Assembly (NCBI GenBank): GCA_022885665.1
Contig: JAGQDJ010000619.1
Span: 44,253 to 108,252 of the forward strand
Length of the DNA stretch: 64,000 nucleotides
From: Triops longicaudatus
Lineage: Eukaryota > Arthropoda > Branchiopoda > Notostraca > Triopsidae
Reading direction: 5' to 3'
How positions within the stretch are numbered: position 1 is the first letter of the stretch; each line of letters opens with the position of its first letter. A model generated the notes under the pieces. That model searched no databases. It saw nothing but the letters and a program-made list of their open reading frames with translations, and was not told the origin of the DNA. This document shows positions 12,733 to 22,300 of the stretch, in pieces. Made by a program: the position numbers and the translations under genes.

Positions 12733-14355
12733 CTATCTTGTGAGTACAAGAGCCCAACAACGCGGAGATACAAAATCGTTGAACACTTTAATGGCCTTTG
12801 CGGTTAAACCCGATTCTTGGCAGTAACGCAAACGGTCGTAAATGACCAAAGCTTCGGCTACAGGCTGAAATAAATCCTAGAAACATATACAACTTAAGAA
12901 TATGTTGATTTTAAGTGTTATTTTCTGTCTGAAGTGGTTGGGTCTCGTATTACGTGGTACGATATACACAAAAAGTACAGAAAAAATCCGCGTAAATTGA
13001 GTACAAGTAATCGGCATTTACCGAAGCAGAGACTAGCGCCTATAGCTTGTAAAGACTTTATAAAACGAGAACTTAATATGACCACAACTCTTTTGGAGAG
13101 GGAAATGACCTCTAATTTCCAATTTCGCAAATAAATTTGTACTTAAACTTTTCAAACTTACTTGTAAAATTGTTAAGAGCGCGAAGGAAGGTTCTAGTGA
13201 TTTACAGCGTTCGTAATTGGCCAGGAGGTGACTTCGGTGTACCTCCACGTCATAATTCAAACCGTATCCTTGCAAAACTTGGTCTAAATACGTTAGAAAG
13301 TCATTAGGTGCTTCATGGACTACTCGGCGGTGTTTCTTTTTCAAATCAATGCCTTGGTCATGGGCGTATTTCTGGAGCAAAGCTCTATAGAACATATGCT
13401 TGTAAGGCTGGCCGTTAGTGCCACGTGTTTGGGTACGCGTGGGCGTTTCTTGCGCAGCTAAGCGCAACAGAAAAGTTCGCAAATAATTAACTTTGTCAGG
13501 ATACTGGGTTAACACGTGTCTTATGGTGTGACTCAAAGGAAAATTGATCGGTTCGCAGTCATTCTCTGTTTCCATACGGTGGTAGCAACACGAAATGATA
13601 GCAGCCATCTTGAATTCCGTTAGACTTTCGAACAGCTTCAGCATCGTGACGGTCAAATCCCCACAGGCATGCAGTGCTACCATGCCTAATGGTGAATTAC
13701 GAGTGTTCCACTGTCTCATAACTTCTTGAATGTTTCTAGAGGCGTCTTTGCCAATTTTCAGCGCTTGGAAACTCAAACGTTCAGATTGCAATTCATTGTT
13801 GTGAAACCAGCGTTCATTATTCCGTACAGCAGTTTCAACACGCTTGGCGTCTTGTTCTAAGCCTAGGACATGAACTCCGTACTCTTTAGCGAGGATTCTG
13901 TCCAAGTAACCCTTAAAAAAAATGAATAAGTTTTAGGATTTTGTAATGAAATTTGATCACGTCGTCGGGAGTACCAGTCCACAGCCGAAATCGACGACAT
14001 GGTTGACTCCTAAACTGACGCAAAATGACTGCAAAAAGCTTGCCAGCTGCAGAACTTCGTGCTGTTTCTTCGGCGAAATGCCAAGCAATGCTTCACCCGT
14101 GAGTTTCAACTCACTGCCGCCAGCTTCGTAAACGTCCTGAGGCAGAACCTTCGCAAACTTATCGCATTTCTGTCGAAATTTTATAAAACTCTCGGGCATT
14201 TCTTGCAAATCATTCTTTGCATCCCAAGCTTCAATCCAATCTCTAGGAATGTGATCCAAAACTCCTTGAACTAGTATATGAGTATTAGGGTAATCGTAAA
14301 TCCAGTAGAACTCGTCCATGAACTGCAACCATTCTGAAACAAATTCTTCCTCCAT
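12733..14355 (-). CDS. METTL25B: METTL25/METTL25B-type methyltransferase
   Basis: Three coding exons (14355-13975, 13911-13162 and 12876-12733) join in phase 0 and give 424 aa. The SAM-binding motif I is VDFGCGLGYL (from residue 121), assembled across the first splice. It is preceded by PKKQHE (95-100), typical of the Methyltransf_32 group (METTL25, METTL25B/RRNAD1). HACGDL (208-213) and CCYH (235-238) follow, and the C-terminus has the family's SPRxxAL-type ending (SPRCWALVL). It resembles METTL25B slightly more than METTL25, but the paralogue choice is uncertain. The substrate cannot be told from sequence. The ATG at 14355 is preceded by a TTTTTTTACAG acceptor only 11 nt upstream and lies 94 bp after the PITRM1 stop. 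The 5' leader is therefore either trans-spliced, joined to a distant exon, or started within that gap. Confidence 0.88.
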
Positions 14356-14412
14356 GCCAAAATAATCTGTAAAAAAAGATAAAGAAAAACAACGTTTATC
14401 ATAAAAATTATC

Positions 14413-14418
14413 TTTATT
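14413..14418 (-). terminator. Poly(A) signal of PITRM1
   Basis: AATAAA on the minus strand, 32 nt past the PITRM1 stop and about 45 nt before the acceptor-like site of the downstream methyltransferase gene. It marks the probable 3' end of the protease mRNA inside a very short intergenic gap. Confidence 0.6.
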
Positions 14419-14449
14419 GAACTAGATTTACAGCTACAATCGTCCAACA

Positions 14450-17400
14450 CTATTGTATCCTCCACGATTTATCGTTAGAAATATCGGTATTGGCCGGTCC
14501 TAGAATTACATTGCCCGTAATCGCCGCGTTCTGCAAGTACCGGTACGTGACTCGCACCAAATCGTCCCTGTTTACCTTCTTCACATGATCTCGATGTGCA
14601 TTTAATTCCTCTTCAGTAATGCGGTTAAGGAAGTATGTCAAACCCTTGCTACCAGGTGGCGTGGGGGCGTCGATTTTCTGGAACACGCTCAATTTAGCTT
14701 CTTTAATGGACTCGTCGTCGTATTTAGCGTCCAGCGCCCATTTTATCGCTCCACTAAAAGAATCCAACGTTGCTAATGAGCGAGGGTCGCGGTATGAGTA
14801 AAACGAAAAGATGCCGTTAGCTGCCGCATTGGCTCCGCCTCCATAAGCTCCACCCTTTTCCCGAATCTCTGGGTGCAAATATTTGGCTGACATCAAACGC
14901 GCCAAAACACGTAACGGAGCGAAATCTGGCGATGCAAATGGAACGGTTTGGTACGTCCTGGAGGTGAAATTCACCGGTACTGGCAGAACGTGGTGAATTT
15001 TGCAACTCGAAGGCTCGAAATTCGAAATTTCATGCAAAGGCTGTTCGGAGGACTTAATTTCAACTGGAATTGTACCCACAAAACTTTCCAAAGCTTTTAT
15101 AGCGTTATTTGTAGTTTCGGGTCCTAAATTCAATGCCATGCGCATGTGTTGCGGTCGGAGCACGTGTTGCGCAATTTGTCTCAAATTTTCCAAAATAATA
15201 AAGAATTGACCAGCTTCCGTGAGATCTCGTAACTGCTTAACGAATGTTAAACCTTCTAATTCTTCTTTAAATCGCGCTGCCGGCGTTAAACCCGACGCTG
15301 CTAGCGACATCGCAAACTGATGGCCGATATGCGTAATCCCGTTGATCATATCCCCCACAAGATGGCGAACTAATGTTTCAAATCTTCCTTCATTGCTTAA
15401 ATCCAACTCGTTGAATATTTTTGTCCACAGATCAAACATTTGCGGTAAATTGCGGTCTAGACAGTACGACGAGAGGTAAATACCTTCTTCGAATTTATTT
15501 AAAGCAGTTTGGTCATCCCGGATGTGAAGCCCTACCCCTAAGCCCCCCGTCTTAAGCTCGACTTCCTGGTCAAACTGTTTGTAATCCAATTTTCCTGCGC
15601 CCATTTTCGTTAATACAGAGCAAAATAGCGGCAAAAACGGTTTTAAATGAGCAGGCACGTGTTGCGTATTCAAAATGGTGCGGAAATATGTCATGCCGTT
15701 TGTCGGTTGGGGGCAGAGTTGTAGAGGGATGTTCCATACCCTCTGGTGGTGCAACGCTACGTGTTCGACTTGCGCAGGAATATCCGAAATTTGCAACGTG
15801 GGCAAGCAAGAAATATCTTCCGTAGTGCTTTGGAGCTCTTTCAATTTCAAACCTTTCTCGTAAATGGTTTTCTTATCTTCTTCAGTTAATTTTGCGATCT
15901 TGTCAGATAAGATGGCAGCTTCTTTCTCCTTTTCAACGTCTTCGTACTTCTCATTGGGTCTCATGACAAGAGAAAGCTTGTGTGTATTATCTACAAAGTA
16001 TTTTTGAACTAGTTTGTTCAAAAATTGCGGGTCTTTAGCCAAATCTTGTCTAAACCGCTTCACTTTTTCCTGGATCTGCAACGCCCTCACAGGGTCGCCG
16101 TTATGGTTCCATAAAGGCGTCATGCCCATAGCTAGGTTCAAGCCGAAATTCGCCGACTGGTGGCGCACGTTTAGCTCCACCCCGTGCAAAATGCCTTCGA
16201 TGCGTTGCTGATCGAATCCCTGGACCACCACGTGACGAAATGTGTCATCAATCAAGCCAAAAACCTTTGAAACGTCATCGTCGTGGATGCCTTGCAACCC
16301 CACGGAAAACGTGGTATCTCTTGTGTGAGCATCAAAGCCTGACACCGGGCTTAGACCCATGCCAATGTTGGGCTCCAGCAAGGTGGGATAAAATGGCGCG
16401 TTAGGGCCCGACAGAAGTAATTCGGCTAAAATCTGGGCAACGAACGTTTCATAGCTTTCCCGTATATCCGTTAAAGCGTAGCTAACCACTGCGGTGGTTT
16501 GTTTGCTGGGATCGGGCGCGAATGGATCCACACGACAATAAATTTCCTCCTGCTTGGGTGTCGGCCATTTTGGCTCCAGTGGTATCTCTTCCGACGGCGG
16601 GATGCGTTCGAATTTTGATATGTAACCATCAATGAACTCGAGATGGTTAGCTAAAGGTAAGTTGCCGTAAGTAAAGAACTTGGCATTGCTAGGATGGTAA
16701 TGCTTGGCATGGAAGTCTTTCAACTGACGCCATGTTAGGTCCAAGATCTTTAAAGGTTCTCCTCCTGACACGTAGCCGTAGGTGTGGCTTGGTAGCAACG
16801 AATTTAAAAGTTTTTGGCCTAAAACTTGCTGGGAATCGGAGAAGGCTCCTTTCATTTCGTTGAAAACTACGCCTTTAAAGACAAGGGGGGTGGTCGGGTC
16901 TAAAGGGTCTTGGTGCTCGAGGCGCCATCCTTCTTGTAGGAAGTCGAGTTCACGCAAGCGTGGGTGGAGAACGGCGTCGAGGTATACGCCCATGAGATTG
17001 TAAAAGTCTTTTGCGTTTTGGCTCGCAAATGGATAGATGGTGTAGTCGGGACCTGTCATGGCGTTCATGAAGGTGGATAAGGAGCGGTTGAGCATTTTGA
17101 AAAAAGGGTCACGGCAAGGGTACTTGGCGCTGCCACAGAGCGTCGTGTGTTCGAGAATGTGCGACACGCCGGTAGAGTCCATGGGCGTAGTGCGGAAACC
17201 CACGCAGAAGACATTGTTGGGGTCTTCGCGGGCGATGTGGAGGTAAGGAGAGCCGGTGCGCAAGTGCTGTAGCTTAATGGCGGTTAGGTAGAGGTCGGGA
17301 ACGGGTTCGATGGATTTGACTTCGAAGTTATTCAAAATGGCACCCGGTTGGAGCTCACCGTTAAGAGTAGAGGACTTAATAGGAATGGGTGATGAACTGA

Positions 17401-17527
17401 AGTTCTGATGATGGAGATTGGCAATGACTTGGCTGTTTTGAGGGGGATTTTTGAGGAAAGATAGGGACGGCCATTTGCGGTGCAGGTTCAGGCTGCGATT
17501 CAAGGATTGCAAACGCAGGAGATGCAT
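14450..17527 (-). CDS. PITRM1: Presequence protease PITRM1 (PreP)
   Basis: A single uninterrupted coding exon of 1025 aa, close to the usual PITRM1 length. It is an M16C metallopeptidase that degrades cleaved mitochondrial targeting peptides and other short unstructured peptides in the matrix. The inverted zinc motif HILEH lies at residues 123-127, and the distal zinc ligand is E224 in GVVFNEMKGA, spaced as in the family. The N-terminus is rich in Arg, Leu and Ser with few acids, as expected of a matrix-targeting signal. I chose the ATG at 17527; the frame extends three codons upstream but has no earlier ATG. A likely 48-nt 5'UTR intron (about 17530-17577; donor CAG|GTAAAG, acceptor TTGCAAG) ends 2 nt before the ATG. 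The lack of coding introns is odd beside intron-rich neighbours. OPA1 lies upstream in divergent orientation. Confidence 0.95.
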   Translation of the reverse strand: MHLLRLQSLNRSLNLHRKWPSLSFLKNPPQNSQVIANLHHQNFSSSPIPIKSSTLNGELQPGAILNNFEVKSIEPVPDLYLTAIKLQHLRTGSPYLHIAREDPNNVFCVGFRTTPMDSTGVSHILEHTTLCGSAKYPCRDPFFKMLNRSLSTFMNAMTGPDYTIYPFASQNAKDFYNLMGVYLDAVLHPRLRELDFLQEGWRLEHQDPLDPTTPLVFKGVVFNEMKGAFSDSQQVLGQKLLNSLLPSHTYGYVSGGEPLKILDLTWRQLKDFHAKHYHPSNAKFFTYGNLPLANHLEFIDGYISKFERIPPSEEIPLEPKWPTPKQEEIYCRVDPFAPDPSKQTTAVVSYALTDIRESYETFVAQILAELLLSGPNAPFYPTLLEPNIGMGLSPVSGFDAHTRDTTFSVGLQGIHDDDVSKVFGLIDDTFRHVVVQGFDQQRIEGILHGVELNVRHQSANFGLNLAMGMTPLWNHNGDPVRALQIQEKVKRFRQDLAKDPQFLNKLVQKYFVDNTHKLSLVMRPNEKYEDVEKEKEAAILSDKIAKLTEEDKKTIYEKGLKLKELQSTTEDISCLPTLQISDIPAQVEHVALHHQRVWNIPLQLCPQPTNGMTYFRTILNTQHVPAHLKPFLPLFCSVLTKMGAGKLDYKQFDQEVELKTGGLGVGLHIRDDQTALNKFEEGIYLSSYCLDRNLPQMFDLWTKIFNELDLSNEGRFETLVRHLVGDMINGITHIGHQFAMSLAASGLTPAARFKEELEGLTFVKQLRDLTEAGQFFIILENLRQIAQHVLRPQHMRMALNLGPETTNNAIKALESFVGTIPVEIKSSEQPLHEISNFEPSSCKIHHVLPVPVNFTSRTYQTVPFASPDFAPLRVLARLMSAKYLHPEIREKGGAYGGGANAAANGIFSFYSYRDPRSLATLDSFSGAIKWALDAKYDDESIKEAKLSVFQKIDAPTPPGSKGLTYFLNRITEEELNAHRDHVKKVNRDDLVRVTYRYLQNAAITGNVILGPANTDISNDKSWRIQ

Positions 17528-18083
17528 GGCTTGCAAGAGAAAACGAAGGCGTTAATTAAATTACGATATTTCTTTACCTGTTTAATGGATCTGGCAGACT
17601 TTGGTACCACGCGTATTTGTTTACCGCTTTGAGGTGTACTCGTGAAGAACAGCGAATGGCTTTTAGGCGCAGAATTGCGAGCTGCGTTGCGCGAAGTAAA
17701 GTTGCCTTTCAAATATATTTTTCGCGCAAAAAAAATAGATTAGAAATTACTTTAGACAAGAACATTTGAGTTTTTGGCTAATTTTCATTGTGGTGTTATG
17801 AAAAACTATATTTTTTTTTGTTTTCAGTGGCGTTTTCCAATTGGACGCACAGGAAAATCCTGATAGACGGGTAGTCCGTTTATACCGATACCGCCTGTCC
17901 GAACCGAGCCCGTAGGATGCAACCAGAGTTATCATACGTGGTTGAAGCGTAGCCACAGAGGCATCCTCTGTGGTTGAAGCGAACTCCATTAACCACTATA
18001 GTATAAATTTTATTTTTGGTTCCTGGTATTTCGGGTGTATAAAAGACGTAACCGTAAAGGAAGTGGTCTAATTTCGACAGCCA

Positions 18084-18165
<82 letters not shown>

Positions 18166-19356
18166 TTCGAGAAAACGGTCGTAGTGAGATAAGGAAAAAA
18201 TCCTCTGCAACAGCTACCCAAGTGTGTTATCTACATTGCCTGCATACAAATAACTTCGAAAGTCGTCGCAAATTTTATTTCCTCAAATTTTCTCAAACCT
18301 CTTCAAAATCAACATTTAGAAAATACGGTCCAAACTCCGACTACCTGGGAGAAAGGATACTAATGAATTCCAAAAACGGAATTAAAAAGTGGAAACATGC
18401 AACGAAAAGTATTTACAACGAAACGCAGATGTATAAAGTAAAATTTTGTTACAAAAATCAGCCCAAACAAGTACTCTAAACGCTAACTGCACGACATGCT
18501 TCGCGGCGGGTTAAAAACCTTCGAAAGTACTTGGCGTGTGACGCACTGGCGCCACTGCGGTAGCACGAGCTGCTGCTGCTGCGTAGTCCATATTTACCAC
18601 ATGATTACTTTATGAATGTTTGGACTTTTCTCACAAATACATATAATGCGTAGTATTATATAAACAATTCTGAGAAAGCTTAGTATTAAGCTAAGCACGT
18701 AGCTAAAGAAAGTGTGATTAACTTACGCACTTAGTTACAAAAATGGTTAATTATACGTGGCTTTTGAAAAGTTTATCAGGCATTCGATTTTTAAATTAAA
18801 TTTAGGAAGCATAATAATGAAGATTGTCATCGCTGCGAACGCCAACTCGAAGTACCTTCCTTGACAGTCACGTTCTTTTATAGAATAGCTGAGCGGCATC
18901 GTTCAAATAACTGAAGGGAATAATTTTAGGAAACATAATAATGAGGAATTTTCACGATCTAAACATAAAATTTACGTTCCTTCCGAGAAAGACAAATTAA
19001 ACTTTCACCGCGTCAGCGGATAGACTTCCGTAAAATTCTTTGCTTTATAATTTTCTTGTATGATGCACAAGGAACATATTTTTTGAAGCGAGAAACCGGC
19101 GTAAAACGCGTCAGTTTATTCGCCCCTAGAGACATCTATTGGTGGATTAGTTTGGTAATCACTGTGCAAAGTAGCTGCCATCAAAACATCATGGTCAATA
19201 TTTTGTAAATTCTCAGGTAAAATTGCAGAAACCAGAAAGTGCATTGTTGAATCTTAAAATAACGCTTGCACAAAATAATAATTCATCAGAAAGCATAATT
19301 TTCGAATTATATCCGTAATTTGACACTTCTTTCCGCAGACTTAGCTTTGCCTCGCA
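17528..19356. other. Divergent upstream region between PITRM1 and OPA1
   Basis: About 1.8 kb separates the two start codons. It should hold both promoters and the PITRM1 5'UTR exon (roughly 17578-17710, GC-richer than its surroundings). It also contains a long ATT microsatellite at 18086-18166. An open frame at 18222-18479 has no homology I recognise. Any missing upstream OPA1 exon carrying a longer targeting peptide would have to lie here, but I could not identify one. Confidence 0.5.
18086..18166. repeat. (ATT)n microsatellite
   Basis: About 27 near-perfect ATT units. They produce artefactual poly-Asn and poly-Ile reading frames on the minus strand. The tract lies in the PITRM1-OPA1 intergenic region. 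Confidence 0.95.
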
Positions 19357-22300
19357 ATGATTCTGGCCCGGGTTTTACGCGGAGTACTAAAAGTGAGATA
19401 TCTCCTCTTGGGAGGTGCTGTTGGAGGTGGCTATACACTGAAAAATGTAAGCTGTGCCATTTTTGGGGTGTTATATGTTATTTAATGACTGTCCTGTTGT
19501 ACTAACAGAAATATGAGGAATGGAGAAATGCATTGCCGGACACAGATTGGATGAAAGACTTGTTTCCTGACCCTGAAAAACTTGATCAAGTTCGTTTAAG
19601 CCTTATGAGTTTCAAAGATAAGTTTGCAGAAGCCATTCGTGACATGGATATAGGTAAACAGAAAGCCGTTTCTTAAATTCGTTATTACCTTCTGATGATT
19701 TATGTGTTTTGTTGTTAGATCCCAACTTAGCGGGTGACAACTTGAGCGGTTTACGTTCTTGGTTCAGTGCAAGACTGACTGAAGCCATCGAAGCGGTCGA
19801 CCAAGCTGAAAAAGCTCAAGGTATCGTTTAAGATTGACGAGTTTTTGATTTGAGCCTTTTTACGTTGTGAAGCATATGCGACTGCTTTTCTTTCATAGAG
19901 TGGGCCAGACTCAGATATAATCACTCATTAAATTTCCACGTTCTAGGTAAAATACAATATTTAATTAAATAGCCCATATTTCTTAAAAAATTGCGTTTCA
20001 AAAATGAATAAATAATTTCTCCCATTCCCAATAGGCCAAGATGGATCAGAGAGCATTGCATCGGACCTTGTTCAAGCCGCGTCAAGGATCGACCCGACGA
20101 ATAGGCAAGGAGGTGGAGATAGTAGGACTACAGGTTTGCTTTAGCACTAGAAACGTAAAGTAGTGTGTAGTACGATATTTTGTAGAAACTCTGAGGAAAT
20201 CGTTGGAAAAGATGCAAGAGGAACTTATGAACGTTCAGTTAAAATACCAGAAAGATTTGGAAAAATTGGAAAAGGAAAACAAAGATTTGAGGAAGCAATT
20301 ACTACTCCGTGCCGCTAGTGAAGGCGCCGTCCGTCGAATAAAAGTAAAAATATGTTCAAAATCCCTACTGTGCTACTCTTTCACCATTATTTATCTTGAA
20401 AGTACTACAAACATCATAAGATTTAATAAGTGTTAAATTATTATTATCTTTTTCGAGTTTTAATTTCGAATTTGACTTGTTGCTTGTTTCTTTTTCCGTT
20501 TTTAATTTACTTTTCTTTTCATCTATAATGTCAGAAATCGTTGATTGACCTGTACAGCGAAGTCTTGGACGAACTCGCGGATTATGATTCCGGTTACACG
20601 ATTCAAGATCACATGCCTCGTGTGGTAGTCATAGGAGATCAAAGTTCAGGGAAAACGTCAGTTTTGGAAATGATTGCTGAAGCACGAATTTTCCCTCGGT
20701 TGGTCGCAAGTCTTTATTTTTTCATCTGTGATAGTATAGCTATTTTTCCCAAAATTGTGTATTTTATTGTGTATTTTGTCAATTACAGAGGCGCCGGAGA
20801 GATGATGACTCGAGCCCCTGTTAAAGTGACGTTAAGCGAAGGTCCGTATCACATAGCTCAGTTCAAAGATTCTTCCCGGGAATTCGACTTAACCAAAGAA
20901 TCAGATTTGGCCGATTTGCGGAAAGAAGTAATTTTTCCTACTATGGCTATTTTATTTATTTTTTTAGTCTTATTTTGTGTATTTATTTTAATGAAAATCA
21001 ATAGAATATATACCGAAATGGTAACGGATTTCACTATAGGTGGAATTAAGAATGTTAAATAGCGTCAGAGGCGGTCGTACCGTTAGCAACGAAGTTATTT
21101 CGATGAGCGTTAAGGGACCTGGACTGCAGCGAATGGTATTGGTAGATCTCCCTGGGATTATTTCGGTAAGAAAACGTTGAAAATCTGCTGTAATCGCTAG
21201 CATGCAATTTTTTTAATTGCTGTCATCGCGCGACAATGAATATTTTTAACCGGATTTCTTCGTTCTTTTTTTATAGACCGTAACCACAGATATGCAATCA
21301 GATACCAAAGAAGCCATTCGTCAGATGTCTCAGACCTACATGTCCAACCCAAATGCCATCATCTTATGTATTCAAGATGGTTCTGTGGATGCTGAACGAA
21401 GCAACGTTACTGGTAAATTGTACATTTGCTTTAAGCCATTTGTTTTCTTAACACTAATTCATTTTTGTGAACAGATCTCGTCGCGCAAATGGATCCGCAA
21501 GGCAAACGTACCATATTCGTCCTTACGAAAGTAGATTTAGCGGAACAAAATTTAGCCAAACCTGACCGAGTATGTCATGTTTTCTTTATTTTGAATGCGT
21601 ATCTCTTTTCTTATATACGGATTTTTTATCTGAAAAATTTAGATTCGTAAAATTTTGGCGGGAAAACTCTTCCCTATGAAAGCATTGGGTTATTACGCCG
21701 TTGTTACTGGCCGTGGCAACAAGGACGATAGCATTCAACAAATTAAAGATTATGAAGAAAGCTTCTTCCGAAGCTCGAAGATATTTAGGTAAGAGAGTAA
21801 ATTATTTTTTATAGATTTTTTCCCCTTTCTGTAAGTCTATTTTTTTAAGACAATTCTGCTACTTCCTCTTATTTACAGTTTAATTTTCATTAGTTTGCTT
21901 TTCTTGCCTTTATTTTTGTATTTTTACCTTTCATTTTGCGCAATATTTTAATATTTTGGATCTCAATTTTAGTGATTTTAATTTTGTTTTTTATTGCAAA
22001 CTCAATCTCACGCCATAAAGCATTTTCTGATTTCTTTTGTTTCGTGTGAAATTGCAAAAAGTACAGTTGCGACCAGTTCACCTATGAGTATTTGAAGGAA
22101 TTATTGTATGGAGTAAGATAACAATGTAGTTGGAATGTTTAGAGAAAGCGTGGTTGGAGCCAGTCAAGTGACAACGAAGAACTTAAGTTTTGCCGTGTCG
22201 CAGTGTTTCTGGAAAATGGTGCGCGATACCATTGAACAACAAGCAGACGCGTTTAAAGCCACGCGTTTTAACTTGGAAACGGAATGGAAGAACAATTTTC

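Noticed and set aside
17500..17712. 70-codon frame as an alternative PITRM1 N-terminus
   Set aside because: It has no ATG, and after removal of the 48-nt intron it is out of frame with the protease, so it fits better as 5'UTR.
18010..18221. Minus-strand frames of poly-Asn and poly-Ile
   Set aside because: They are translations of the ATT microsatellite, with no other coding signal.
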